Shown piece by piece: positions 7,279 through 17,133 of a DNA stretch of 32,629 nucleotides (positions are counted from its first letter, which is position 1; each line of letters starts with the position of its first letter). A program made the position numbers and the translations under genes. A model generated the notes under the pieces. It was not told the DNA's origin and did no database searches. It worked only from the letters and a program-made list of their open reading frames with translations. Origin of the DNA: an uncultured Peptococcaceae bacterium (GTDB lineage: Bacteria; Bacillota; Peptococcia; DRI-13; UBA5745). The DNA is taken from NCBI GenBank assembly GCA_937873525.1, contig CALMWJ010000353.1, positions 1-32,629 of the forward strand. Direction: 5' to 3'.

Positions 7279-9263
7279 GAATGGCCCCTGCCTTTCGGCG
7301 GTTTTGAAATCAGCCGCCAACCCCGGCTGAGCATGAGCACGGCCGCGCATCCTGCCAGCAGGCCAAGCCACAATCCGTTGAAGCTGCGGAACAAAGATAT
7401 CAGAAGCGGGGTATGCAGATGGGCGTAAGTGTTGATCAGGGAGACTTGGCCAATCAAGCCCAGCAGAAGCACCGGGTACATTTGGAAACGATATCCAAAA
7501 TAGAGCAGCACCAGCATCAGCGGATGTCCGATGGCAAATTCCTTGGTCCGGGGCCGTACGCCCAGGAAGGTGTCCAAAAGCTGTCTGAGCTTCAGCTCAA
7601 GGGAAGACACACTGCTGACACCCGTATTGCCGGTCCTTAAAATATAGATTGCCAGGGCCGCAAGCATGAGGGCGCCGGCCATGAGATGCCAGGCTTTGAC
7701 CGGTGTCTCCGCAGTTCTTAAAAAAAACTGTCCGGCCTTCCGTTCCCGCAGCCATAAGGCCAGGGGGACCAGAAGCAGCGGAAGGATATGGGCCAGCTTG
7801 ACCCCGGCAAAGCTGTCCAGCTTCAGCATGAAGCGGGTCTCCGTCAGCAGGGCGCACATCATCAAGGCGCCGCCTAAGCTGACCAGGCTCATCAGCAGCA
7901 GATCTCTTACCGCATGGGGAAGGGCCTGGGTCCGCCGCCGCTGCGCCATATCCTTTTTCAGGATCAGCAGGGCGCCCAGGGAAGGAAACGTGATTGCCGC
8001 CGCAAGGGCCATCAGCTTGACCGCCGGCACCGGCCAAAGGCGCAGGATCCCGCCCCAGGCCGCAGCGCTTAACACCATCAAGGCCATGAAGGGCACTTGC
8101 CAGCGGCCTTTCGCAAGGGGTGCTGCCGTGATGGCCAGAACCCAGGCGCCGGCAGCGATAACCCCAAGTCCGATGCAGAACCGGATGGCCATGGGCGTGG
8201 TTACCGGTGCCGCAGCCTCCGGAGTCCCGATGGCCATCCCTTCGGCCGTCAAGCCCGTCTTAACCTGCTTGATCAGCTCGAGATTGGTATCCAATGCCGC
8301 GACCGGCTGGTCCATTCCAAAGAAGCGGACATAAATGAGACGGATATTCCGTTCGGCGGCTGCCAGCCGGAAACGGTCGACGGCAGAAACCACGTTGTAT
8401 TTTTTGATCTCGTTGTCGGCAATGGCGTGAGCCCGAAGAACCCGGTCATCCATCAGCCCGGCCAATGAATTCAGTCCTGCCTGGTCATAAAACTCAAAAG
8501 ACACCAGGGGGATATTGAGGGACTTGAAATATTGGGCAAAGTAAGCCAGCGCGTTGGCATTATCCCCTCCGGGCAAAGTCTCGTCATTAAACCCGAACCC
8601 TGCCAGTCCAGGGATGCGGGCCACCGCTTCGGCTTCTGCCTGGATGCTTGGCTCATTCACCGGAGCCCAGTTGCGGATCCTGGGCACCACGCCCATGCCC
8701 TGCTCCGCAGCCGCCTTCAGTTCTTCCAGAGGATACCCGACGCCCAGCAGAGAAAGCTCTCCTGAATAAAGATCGGTACGGATCGCCTGGTATGGCCCGA
8801 TCCCCATCGCCTTCGGGTGACGTTTTTTGGCTTCCAGCAGTTTGAAGATCTGGTCATACACGGTTTGGTTTTCCGTCAGAATATAGGTGGCGCCGTCATC
8901 GATTTCCAGTTCGGCCGCTGCCTGTCCGAATTGGCCGCCTTGAACATTGACTTTCAGCTCAGCACCCTGGAGAATGACGATTTTCCCTGTTTTCTCCAGG
9001 TCGTCCAGCGTTCTTTCCCGGACAATGATTCCTGTGGCCCCTGAATTGTGCGCCTTCCGGACCGCCTCCTCAAAGGGTATCCCCCGTCCCTGGGCACAGC
9101 GGAACAGCTCGTCATAGTCGACCATGATCCCTGCGGTGCGGTTTGCCTGTTCCAGCTGGATCCTGTTGAAATCAACGCTGAAGGCCGCAGCCAGTCCCGC
9201 AAGGATCAGAAGGATTGCCAGCCACTGCATCCCGTTTAAGCTCGGCTTGATTTTCTTGTTCAT
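7275..9263 (-). CDS. DUF5693 family membrane protein
   Basis: Soluble N-terminal region then multi-TM C-terminus (GVRPRTKEFAIGHPLML); adjacent to csaB as is common for this family. Confidence 0.75.
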   Translation of the reverse strand: MNKKIKPSLNGMQWLAILLILAGLAAAFSVDFNRIQLEQANRTAGIMVDYDELFRCAQGRGIPFEEAVRKAHNSGATGIIVRERTLDDLEKTGKIVILQGAELKVNVQGGQFGQAAAELEIDDGATYILTENQTVYDQIFKLLEAKKRHPKAMGIGPYQAIRTDLYSGELSLLGVGYPLEELKAAAEQGMGVVPRIRNWAPVNEPSIQAEAEAVARIPGLAGFGFNDETLPGGDNANALAYFAQYFKSLNIPLVSFEFYDQAGLNSLAGLMDDRVLRAHAIADNEIKKYNVVSAVDRFRLAAAERNIRLIYVRFFGMDQPVAALDTNLELIKQVKTGLTAEGMAIGTPEAAAPVTTPMAIRFCIGLGVIAAGAWVLAITAAPLAKGRWQVPFMALMVLSAAAWGGILRLWPVPAVKLMALAAAITFPSLGALLILKKDMAQRRRTQALPHAVRDLLLMSLVSLGGALMMCALLTETRFMLKLDSFAGVKLAHILPLLLVPLALWLRERKAGQFFLRTAETPVKAWHLMAGALMLAALAIYILRTGNTGVSSVSSLELKLRQLLDTFLGVRPRTKEFAIGHPLMLVLLYFGYRFQMYPVLLLGLIGQVSLINTYAHLHTPLLISLFRSFNGLWLGLLAGCAAVLMLSRGWRLISKPPKGRGHS

Positions 9264-9288
9264 TTTCTGATGTCCTCCCGATCCGTGA

Positions 9289-11172
9289 TCAGTTTATAGA
9301 ATGCTCGTAAATCCGAGCACCCAGCCAATACAGTTCCCCAAAGGAAGGCTTTTGCTCCAAGGGGACCATATGGGCCAGGATATCTTCCGTCAGGATTCCC
9401 GCCTGAATCAGGGCTTCGGCAGGATCTGGCCCGGGCTGCAGCTGCAGCATCGCCGCTGCTTTGCTCAGCATGTCACGGCGGGTCAGCGGTGTATCATCAA
9501 AAACCGCCTGGCTTAGAGGCGCCTCCGGCCGAATTTGGCGGATCCGTTCTCCCACGCGGGACAGGATCCTCCGGATATCCCAGTACTCGGCGGTGCCGTC
9601 CAGGTTATACTGATTGGCATATCCGCCGGATGCCAGCCCCAGCGCGCGCATTGCCGCCAAACCATCATACGCCCAATGATCCATATCCGCAATACGGGGC
9701 GGCTGAAATTCTTCCAGATGGGCTCCGCGGCGAACCAGTTCCTGCTGCAGCACCTGAATCATCGGCTCACTTCGGCTCATCTGCCGGAACGTGACCTGCT
9801 GGTCAAGGGAAAGGGCTGCCGCCGTACCGGCCGCCTCCCCGGCGGCTACCCCGACCGGGACGACCCGGGCACTGCCGTGGGCCAGGGAATCGTAGGAGGC
9901 GCTTCGTCCAACGGTCAGCAAATTATCCACCCCCAGTGGGACCAGGCATCGGAAGGGGATGCTGTAAATTTCCGGTTTGCCGATCACATCCCCTAAATCA
10001 TCGGGCTGGGAGGATTGCAGATCCACAGGATAACTTCCTTGGGCAATCCGGTCCCATTGGTCCCGGTTCTCCAGGACATCGGTGATGGTCAGCCGATACG
10101 CTCCCAGAATATGGCGGCTCTCGCGCACATAGAGCCGGGGCGCAGTGCCTGCCAGCTTGGCATTCCCGAAACCCGCAAAATTCTGGCGCATATATTCGAT
10201 GATATAAGGGATCTCGGACTGGCCCCTTCGGATTCCCTCGTTGAGGCTTTGGGCATCCAGCGGATCCACATCAAAGATCAGCAGGGCATTGATCAAAACG
10301 TCGCCGTTCTTCTGGCGAGCCAGGTTGGGCCCCCGGAAACGCGTCAAAGGATCCTGGGGGACATAGGATAAGGCGGATGCGCCATAGCCCCATGCCAGTC
10401 TGCTTTTGGCGCCGGCCTGGGCATCCCCCCATCGGCGGTTCAACCGATTCAGCAGCCGCTGCCAGTTATTGTAGAGAAACACCTGTCCCCAACGAACCCC
10501 TTTGACCTTAAAGACCAGGGTAACCGCCATCTTTTGACCAGCCCGGCCGTAATCCTCCGCGCCCAAGGTAAAGGGCACGCCGCTTGCCGCAGATAGGTCC
10601 GCGTCCGCGGTGGCATCGATGAAACGTTCTGCGTAAACCTTGCGCTCCCCGATCTCCAGTGCGGTGAGGACCGATGCTTCGGCGCCCGGCTGCAGGACCG
10701 GCTCGCCATAGCCTGTGTTCAAGGCCACATCCAACAGCGGCTCCTTTGCCGTCACCTCCGCAAAATAGGCCGCCGCTTCATCCACATCGAAGGCATCTCC
10801 CAAGGCGTCATAAAACTCCTTGAAGATTCCATGGGTCAGCAATTCTCCGTCGGCCCCCTCGTTCATATCGAAAAAGTTCAGCCACCCCAAGGTCCAAAGG
10901 CCGCCTAAAACCGGGCCTTTTTCCAGAAGCAGCGTTTTCTTGCCGCTGCGGGCCGCAGCAAGCGCCGCGGCGATCCCTTCCGGCTCGCCGCTCGCCACGA
11001 CCACCTGATAATGGCTTTCTGCAGGCAGCACAAATCCACTCGGGGACGAATCACCGGCAGGCGTCCCTGAACCGGGACCATCGGCAGCACAGCCTGCCGC
11101 TGCCATCAGCAGCAGCAATCCAGCCAGGCTAAGACAAATGGCTTTTTTGATCAAGCGTGTGATTTGGATCAT
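9289..11172 (-). CDS. lipoprotein FAD-dependent oxidoreductase (FAD_oxidored-like) with SLH-like C-terminal region
   Basis: Signal/lipobox LAGLLLLMAAAGC; dinucleotide-binding-like VVVASGEPEGIAAALAAARSGKKTLLLEKGPVLGGLWT; C-terminal IADMDHWAYDGLAAMRALGLASGGYANQYNLDG. Confidence 0.8.
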   Translation of the reverse strand: MIQITRLIKKAICLSLAGLLLLMAAAGCAADGPGSGTPAGDSSPSGFVLPAESHYQVVVASGEPEGIAAALAAARSGKKTLLLEKGPVLGGLWTLGWLNFFDMNEGADGELLTHGIFKEFYDALGDAFDVDEAAAYFAEVTAKEPLLDVALNTGYGEPVLQPGAEASVLTALEIGERKVYAERFIDATADADLSAASGVPFTLGAEDYGRAGQKMAVTLVFKVKGVRWGQVFLYNNWQRLLNRLNRRWGDAQAGAKSRLAWGYGASALSYVPQDPLTRFRGPNLARQKNGDVLINALLIFDVDPLDAQSLNEGIRRGQSEIPYIIEYMRQNFAGFGNAKLAGTAPRLYVRESRHILGAYRLTITDVLENRDQWDRIAQGSYPVDLQSSQPDDLGDVIGKPEIYSIPFRCLVPLGVDNLLTVGRSASYDSLAHGSARVVPVGVAAGEAAGTAAALSLDQQVTFRQMSRSEPMIQVLQQELVRRGAHLEEFQPPRIADMDHWAYDGLAAMRALGLASGGYANQYNLDGTAEYWDIRRILSRVGERIRQIRPEAPLSQAVFDDTPLTRRDMLSKAAAMLQLQPGPDPAEALIQAGILTEDILAHMVPLEQKPSFGELYWLGARIYEHSIN

Positions 11173-11190
11173 GATGCCAGCCTTTCTGGT

Positions 11191-11240
11191 AAAAAATAAA
11201 ACCGCCCCGCTCGAAACCAATTGTTTCGGGGCAGAGCGGT
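11191..11240 (-). terminator. intrinsic terminator downstream of lysS
   Basis: Minus strand ACCGCTCTGCCCCGAAAC-AATTG-GTTTCGAGCGGGGCGGT followed by TTTATTTTTT. Confidence 0.7.
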
Positions 11241-11265
11241 TGTAAACCCTCAGTCATTTGACCTT

Positions 11266-12762
11266 TTAACCCTGGGGCCTTAAGGTAGGAAAGAGTATTA
11301 CATCGCGGATGGACGGCGCGTCGGTCAGCAGCATGACCAACCGGTCAATGCCGATGCCTAATCCGCCGGTAGGCGGCAGGCCCTGTTCCAGAGCGGCGAC
11401 AAAGTCATCATCCATCATCTGGGCTTCTTCGTCTCCTCTGGCTCTCGCCTCCATTTGCTGCATAAAGCGCTGGCGCTGGTCCACAGGATCGTTGAGCTCC
11501 GAATAAGCATTGCCATATTCTCTGGCTGTCATGAACAATTCGAAGCGTGCCGTCAGATTGGGGTCATCATCTTTTCTCTTCGCCAGCGGGGAGTCGTCGA
11601 TGGGATGGTCGATGACGAAGGTGGGCTGGATCAAGGTCTCTTCCACCTTTTCTTCGAAAATCGCCACGAGGATCTGGCCCTTGGTGGCCGTCTTTGCCAC
11701 CGGGACACCCAGTGCAGCGGCTGTCTTGAAGGCCGCGGCATCATCCGCCCAGGCATAGTAGTCGGCACCGGTCCGTTCTTTGACCAGTTCCGCCATGCTG
11801 GCACGCCGCCAGGGTGACTCGAGGTCCATCTCGACGCCCTGATACTGGAATCTGGCCGTGCCCTTGACTTTGATACAGACCGTCCGGATCAGATCCTCCG
11901 TCAGATCCATGATGTCGTTGTAATCCGCATAGGCCTGATACAACTCCATCAGGGTGAATTCCGGATTATGCCGTGTGGAGATCCCCTCGTTGCGGAACAC
12001 CCGCCCCAGTTCAAAGACCCGCTCCAGCCCCCCGACGATCAGCCGCTTCAGATGCAGCTCCAAGGCAATGCGCATATAAAGATCAAGATCCAGCGCATTA
12101 TGATGGGTCACAAAGGGTTTGGCTGCAGCGCCGCCGGGAATGTTGTGGAGGGTCGGTGTTTCCACCTCCAGAAAGCCTTTGCTGCTCAGGTAATTGCGGA
12201 TCTCCTGAATAATGCGGCTGCGGGTCACAAAAACATCCTTGACCTCCGGATTGGCGATCAGGTCCAGATGCCGCTGCCGGTATCGCGTTTCAACGTCCTT
12301 GAGACCGTGCCATTTTTCGGGCAGAGGGCGAAGGGCTTTGCATAACAGCGTTAATTCTTCTGCATGGATCGAAATCTCCCCGGTGCGGGTCCGGAACACC
12401 TTGCCCCGGATCCCCAAGATATCCCCCAGATCCAGACTCTTGAACATTTCGTAGGTTTCTTCACCCACATCGTCCCGGCGGATATAGAACTGGATCTGTC
12501 CGGACATGTCCTGCAGATGGGCAAAGGAGGCTTTCCCCATGCCGCGTTTGGCCATCATACGGCCCGCCACAGACACTTCCTGGTTTTCATATGTATCAAA
12601 ACCATTGAGGATTTCAGCGGCATGATGGGTTTGATCATAACGTCCCCCGAAAGGGTTGATCCCCGCCTGCTGCAGCGCCGTCATTTTTTCCAGACGGATC
12701 CGGTGCTGCTCGCTCAGTTCATTGCGCCAATCTTCAAATGATTCCCTAACCTGCTCTTCCAA
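11266..12762 (-). CDS. lysS: lysyl-tRNA synthetase, class II
   Basis: RYRQRHLDLIANPEVKDVF, class II motifs FLEVETPTLHNIPGGAAAKPF, GLPPTGGLGIGIDRLVMLLTD. Probable TTG start at 12762 preceded by AAAGAGGTGGCATCG. Confidence 0.95.
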   Translation of the reverse strand: MEEQVRESFEDWRNELSEQHRIRLEKMTALQQAGINPFGGRYDQTHHAAEILNGFDTYENQEVSVAGRMMAKRGMGKASFAHLQDMSGQIQFYIRRDDVGEETYEMFKSLDLGDILGIRGKVFRTRTGEISIHAEELTLLCKALRPLPEKWHGLKDVETRYRQRHLDLIANPEVKDVFVTRSRIIQEIRNYLSSKGFLEVETPTLHNIPGGAAAKPFVTHHNALDLDLYMRIALELHLKRLIVGGLERVFELGRVFRNEGISTRHNPEFTLMELYQAYADYNDIMDLTEDLIRTVCIKVKGTARFQYQGVEMDLESPWRRASMAELVKERTGADYYAWADDAAAFKTAAALGVPVAKTATKGQILVAIFEEKVEETLIQPTFVIDHPIDDSPLAKRKDDDPNLTARFELFMTAREYGNAYSELNDPVDQRQRFMQQMEARARGDEEAQMMDDDFVAALEQGLPPTGGLGIGIDRLVMLLTDAPSIRDVILFPTLRPQG

Positions 12763-12822
12763 CGATGCCACCTCTTTATAAATATATGTCGCATACATAC
12801 CGGCCGCAGCCGTTGCCGCGGA

Positions 12823-13302
12823 CTATTTGATGCTGACGATTTTGTATTTTATGGTGCCGGCAGGGACCTGCACTTCGAAGGTGTCTCCCTTTTTACGGCC
12901 GATAACGGACTGGCCGACCGGGCTTTCATGGGAAATGCGGTTTTTCATGGGATTGGCCTCGGCGGAGCCCACAATGGTATACTCCAGCTGATCGTCGTAC
13001 TCCATATCTTTGAGCACGACCGTGGAGCCGAGGTGCACTTGATTCAGGCCCTCCTCGATATTTTCGATCACCTTGACGTTGCGCAGCATTTTCTCCAGAG
13101 TAAGGATCCGTCCTTCGATGAAGGCTTGTTCATTTTTGGCATCCTCATACTCGGAGTTTTCGCTGATGTCCCCAAATTCGATGGCTTGCTTGATCCGGTC
13201 AGCGACTTCTCTGCGGCGCACGGTTTTGAGGGTCTCATACTCCTGCTCCAACTTCTGCAGCCCTTCCTGGGTCAAAACAACTTCTTTGTCTTTCATATTC
13301 AT
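12823..13302 (-). CDS. greA: transcription elongation factor GreA
   Basis: [53 protein letters not shown]-terminal [33 protein letters not shown]. Confidence 0.96.
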   Translation of the reverse strand: MNMKDKEVVLTQEGLQKLEQEYETLKTVRRREVADRIKQAIEFGDISENSEYEDAKNEQAFIEGRILTLEKMLRNVKVIENIEEGLNQVHLGSTVVLKDMEYDDQLEYTIVGSAEANPMKNRISHESPVGQSVIGRKKGDTFEVQVPAGTIKYKIVSIK

Positions 13303-13356
13303 GTTACCGTCTCCCTCAGAAAAATCATTCGGTAAAATTCAAGCATAATTAACAAG

Positions 13357-13380
13357 AAGCACTGGTAAGCTCCAGTGCTT
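13357..13380 (-). promoter_or_regulatory. terminator/attenuator-like hairpin in the greA leader
   Basis: Minus strand AAGCACTGG-AGCTTA-CCAGTGCTT followed by CTTGTTAATT, between the greA promoter and its start codon. Confidence 0.6.
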
Positions 13381-13406
13381 TCTTTGTGCTTCTAAATCTC
13401 CCGATT

Positions 13407-13435
13407 ATTATATCTAGCGCCCCAATATTTGTCAA
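13407..13435 (-). promoter_or_regulatory. consensus sigma-A promoter for greA-lysS: TTGACA-N17-TATAAT
   Basis: Minus strand TTGACAAATATTGGGGCGCTAGATATAAT; both hexamers match consensus with 17-bp spacing. Confidence 0.85.
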
Positions 13436-13498
13436 GGCACTCCTATGCGGATGCGGGTGATCCGTGCCCGGCTGAATTGAAAAAGCAAATTCCTCCCC

Positions 13499-14485
13499 TC
13501 AGCCCCCCTGCTGCGATTGGAACGACCGTTCCTTCAGATAGTCCTGTAGCAGGCCCTCCGCCTCCGCCTCGCTTTGGCAAAGCATCAGCTGCCGTTTCAG
13601 CGGGGCTGTCTGGGGCAGCCCTTTCAGATACCAGACCAGATGTTTGCGCATTTCCGGGATGGCTTTTGCCTCCCCCTTAACCATAACCAGCTGATGCATA
13701 TGATGGATGGCGCCGGCGATCCGTTCCTCCGGCGATGGGTCCGGCAGCGGCGTTTTCCCAGCCAACAGCTGGACCGTCTGCCCCAGAAGCCAAGGGTTTC
13801 CCAAAGCGCCACGCCCGATCATGACGCCGTCACAGCCGGTTTGGTCCATCATGCGCCGGGCATCCGCCGGCTTCCAGATATCGCCGCTGCCGATCACCGG
13901 GATCCGGACCGCTTCCTTGACCTGCCGGATCAAATCCCAATCCGCCTGGCCGCTGTAATACTGCTCCCTTGTGCGGCCGTGGACCGTGACTAAGGATGCG
14001 CCTGCAGCCTCCATCCGCTGGGCAAAGGACACTGCGATAATATTGTTTTTGCTCATCCCCAGACGAATTTTGACGGATATCGGCACCCTGGCCGCCAGGG
14101 CCATGGCGGAGACAAGGCTGGCTGCCAGTTCCGGCGTCTCCAGCAAAGCGGAGCCTTCGCGATTCTTCACGACCTTGGGAACCGGGCAGCCCATATTGAT
14201 GTCGATGATATCCGCTCCGGCAGCTTCAGCCCGGACCGCCGCTTCCGCCATGACCTCCGGTTCGGATCCGAACAGCTGGACGGCGATGGGATGGGCTTCT
14301 CCCGCCAGGTCCAGCAAGGATTCAGTCCGGATGTTTTTATAGGATAAGGCTTTTGCGCTGATCATCTCTGTAAAAACCAGGCCGACGCCGAAGCTTTTGG
14401 CGATGATCCGAAAGGTTTTGTCCGTAATGCCCGCCATCGGCGCCAGCACCACCGGATTGTCCGTTTCCACAGATCCGATTTTCAA
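13499..14485 (-). CDS. dusB: tRNA-dihydrouridine synthase (DusB-like)
   Basis: PVVLAPMAGITDKTFR, DINMGCPVPKVVKNREGSALL, VTVHGRTREQYYSGQADW, DGVMIGRGALGNPWL. Probable TTG start at 14485 after GAAGGAGCGATCAGG. Confidence 0.94.
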   Translation of the reverse strand: MKIGSVETDNPVVLAPMAGITDKTFRIIAKSFGVGLVFTEMISAKALSYKNIRTESLLDLAGEAHPIAVQLFGSEPEVMAEAAVRAEAAGADIIDINMGCPVPKVVKNREGSALLETPELAASLVSAMALAARVPISVKIRLGMSKNNIIAVSFAQRMEAAGASLVTVHGRTREQYYSGQADWDLIRQVKEAVRIPVIGSGDIWKPADARRMMDQTGCDGVMIGRGALGNPWLLGQTVQLLAGKTPLPDPSPEERIAGAIHHMHQLVMVKGEAKAIPEMRKHLVWYLKGLPQTAPLKRQLMLCQSEAEAEGLLQDYLKERSFQSQQGG

Positions 14486-14498
14486 CCTGATCGCTCCT

Positions 14499-15272
14499 TC
14501 AATTCCCGGAAACATTCCGGTGGTAAATTATTCTCAGTCCTTCCAGGGTCAAGGTATCGTCCACTTGCTCGATGGTCTCCGAGGACTCGGCGATGAGCTC
14601 GGCCAACCCTCCGGTGGCAATGACCTTCACCCGCCCCGGCAGTTCTTTTTTCATCCGGGTCACGATGCCGTCCACCATGCCCACATAACCGTAGAAGATC
14701 CCGGCCTGCATGCTGCTGACCGTGTTTCGTCCAATCATTTGCTTCGGCTTGACCAATTCGATCCGGGGCAGTTTTGCCGCCCTCTGGAACAAGGCCTCTG
14801 CCGAAATGCCGATCCCCGCCGTGATGGCGCCGCCCATATATTGGCCTTTCTCATTGATGGCGCAAAAGGTGGTGGCCGTACCGAAATCCACAATGATCAG
14901 CGGAGCGCCGTATTTCTCAATGCCGGCAACCGCATTGACGATGCGGTCCGCGCCCACTTCCCGGGGATTGTCGTATAGAATCGCCAGTCCGGTTTTGATT
15001 CCGGGGCCCACCAACAAAGGCTCTGCATGGAAGCACGTGCGGACCATGCGTTCCAGCGTCGGCATCAGCGGCGGCACCACCGAGGAGATGATGACCGCAC
15101 GGATGTCCGAGGCCATGATGTTTTCATAGGCCAGGAAGGAGCGGATCTTCACCGCATATTCATCGGCCGTTTCATTGCGGTCTGTGGAGAGCCTCCAGGA
15201 ATGGACCAGCTGGTCCTCCCGGTAAGCGCCCATGACAATATTGGTATTTCCCACATCAAATACGAGCAGCAT
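14499..15272 (-). CDS. coaX: type III pantothenate kinase
   Basis: [68 protein letters not shown]. Confidence 0.96.
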   Translation of the reverse strand: MLLVFDVGNTNIVMGAYREDQLVHSWRLSTDRNETADEYAVKIRSFLAYENIMASDIRAVIISSVVPPLMPTLERMVRTCFHAEPLLVGPGIKTGLAILYDNPREVGADRIVNAVAGIEKYGAPLIIVDFGTATTFCAINEKGQYMGGAITAGIGISAEALFQRAAKLPRIELVKPKQMIGRNTVSSMQAGIFYGYVGMVDGIVTRMKKELPGRVKVIATGGLAELIAESSETIEQVDDTLTLEGLRIIYHRNVSGN

Positions 15273-15284
15273 GCGACTTCCTCC

Positions 15285-16919
15285 TTAGATCGATGAAAAA
15301 AAGCTCAAAAATGCGATGGCCACGCCGGTGAGGCTCTCCCCGCCGAAGACGCCGGAGGCTACTACCAAACCGTTGTCCGCCTGAGAGGGGAAATATTTCC
15401 CCACTGCCCAGCGGATGGCCCCGCCGATAAAAATTGCCGACGAAAAGCTGAAGGGCAGGTACATACCGATCCCCAGCGTCATGGAAGGCACCTTCAAAAG
15501 CACCAGCAGGATTCCAAGGGTGGCCCCGGACCAAAAGACCCGCGGATCAAAAGCATGATTGACCATGGAATAGACCATGGCGCTCTGGGGAGCCGGCAGT
15601 CCTTCTCCGAAGATCGGGCCAAACTGGCCGATCACCACAAAAATCGTTGCGGCGGCCACCACCGCCCCCAGCAAGCCCCCAAGGGCCTGGGATATGAGCT
15701 GGGCCCTGGGATCGGTCCCGATCACCTGCCCCGTTTTATAGTCAAACATGGTGTCCCCGGCGAATCCGCTGGCCACCGCTACCACAGCGGCAATCATCAG
15801 GGCCGTCTGGCCGTCGGTACGGACAAGGAAGCCAACCCCCATCATCACAATAATTCCAAAGATCTCCATAGGATCGATGCCGGTCTGGCCGGTGATCAGG
15901 CAGGCCATCAAGGTGGTCAGGACGGTGCCGGCAATCGCCAGAGTACCGGCGGCAAGACCCAGCCCGGCGGCCCAGCAGCTGCCCAGCGCAGCCAGAAACA
16001 GGACCACGGTGATGCGGAAGCTGTCCGGTTTTTTGCCTTGCCGGATCTGGGCCATGTTATAAAATGCCACTGCCTGGGGCCGTTTAAGGCGCTCGTAGAG
16101 AAACCGGAGCAGGACCCCCAGCCCCGAGCCGACCATCAGCCCCAGCCCCAGCGTATTTTTGAATGTTTCCGCCGCGGCTGCATCCGCAAAGAAATGCGCG
16201 GAAACCCCCAGGGGAATGATCAGGAAGTAGGCTGCCAGCGCGCCCGCCAGCAGTACGGCCGTATATAACGTTCCGATCATATACCCTATGGCCGGCGCCA
16301 TGGGCCAGAGCAGGATCCCCGCCTGGATGTTGTACGGGGCCAGGCTGCTGAAGGCCAGGACCTGGGGCAGCCGGCCGAACCAGTCCCGGATCATGGTGAC
16401 AATGCCGGTCAGAACCAGGGAGCCTCCCAGAAGCCACCCCTTCAGGCCGCCTGCGTCGCCGGCCTTGATGGTCTCGGCGGTGGCGATGCCCACCGGGAAG
16501 GGCAGTTTTTCTTGTTCCAACAGCATCGGCCGCCAGATCCAGGTCAGAACCAGGCCAAGAATCAAACCCGCAAGGGCAATCAGCAGGATTTTGGGGAACA
16601 TGGCCTCGAAAGCCACCGGCCCTCCGACCCATAATCCGGGCAGGGTAAAAGCCAGCCCGCCGGCGATCATCGAGCCTGCGGTCATGGCGGTCTGGGTAAT
16701 GTTGATTTCATGAAGGGTGGTGTTTCCCAAAAGCTTCAGCACGGTCATGGAGGCGATGGCCGCAAAGACCGTGGGCCAGGGCAAAGCCCCCATCCGCAAC
16801 GCAACATACATGGAGCTGGCCGTCAGAAGCGCGGAGCCCAGCGCCCCCAGCACCAGGGCACGGAGGGTCAGCTGTTTGGCCCCGCGGTTCCGGGGATTTC
16901 CGGAATTCACTTGATTCAT
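15285..16919 (-). CDS. OPT family oligopeptide transporter
   Basis: Multi-TM; LTLRALVLGALGSALLTASSMYVALRMGALPWPTVFAAI... and FSSAIFIGGAIRWAVGKY. Start at MNQVNSG after GGAAGG. Confidence 0.88.
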   Translation of the reverse strand: MNQVNSGNPRNRGAKQLTLRALVLGALGSALLTASSMYVALRMGALPWPTVFAAIASMTVLKLLGNTTLHEINITQTAMTAGSMIAGGLAFTLPGLWVGGPVAFEAMFPKILLIALAGLILGLVLTWIWRPMLLEQEKLPFPVGIATAETIKAGDAGGLKGWLLGGSLVLTGIVTMIRDWFGRLPQVLAFSSLAPYNIQAGILLWPMAPAIGYMIGTLYTAVLLAGALAAYFLIIPLGVSAHFFADAAAAETFKNTLGLGLMVGSGLGVLLRFLYERLKRPQAVAFYNMAQIRQGKKPDSFRITVVLFLAALGSCWAAGLGLAAGTLAIAGTVLTTLMACLITGQTGIDPMEIFGIIVMMGVGFLVRTDGQTALMIAAVVAVASGFAGDTMFDYKTGQVIGTDPRAQLISQALGGLLGAVVAAATIFVVIGQFGPIFGEGLPAPQSAMVYSMVNHAFDPRVFWSGATLGILLVLLKVPSMTLGIGMYLPFSFSSAIFIGGAIRWAVGKYFPSQADNGLVVASGVFGGESLTGVAIAFLSFFSSI

Positions 16920-16965
16920 TTCCATCCTTCCTTTCCGATCGGGACCATCATGGGACCTGGCAGCA

Positions 16966-17001
16966 GAAAAAAACCTTCGGACGAATGTCGCCGAAGGTTT
17001 T
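16966..17001 (-). terminator. intrinsic terminator downstream of folK
   Basis: Minus strand AACCTTCGG-cgacattcgt-CCGAAGGTTTTTTT. Confidence 0.8.
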
Positions 17002-17133
17002 GTCATCAAACGCTTCAGAGCATTCTGTCTCGGTCCTGGGATCCAAGCATGCCTGTTCTTGAAAACATCATGAACATTCAATTGTGTGCACTGCGGCCGC
17101 GTTTCCTTGAGATAAAACTCCTGGGATGCTTTT

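Noticed and set aside
11191-11260. Possible riboswitch or T-box between lysS and the FAD-oxidoreductase
   Set aside because: Only about 90 nt and explained by a terminator; no T-box or other riboswitch motif recognised.
15555-16268. 237-aa plus-strand ORF
   Set aside because: Antisense to the OPT transporter; His/Gln/Asp-rich composition typical of a complementary frame to a hydrophobic protein.
16084-16632. 182-aa minus-strand ORF inside the OPT gene
   Set aside because: Gly/Arg-rich alternate frame of the transporter; no independent coding evidence.
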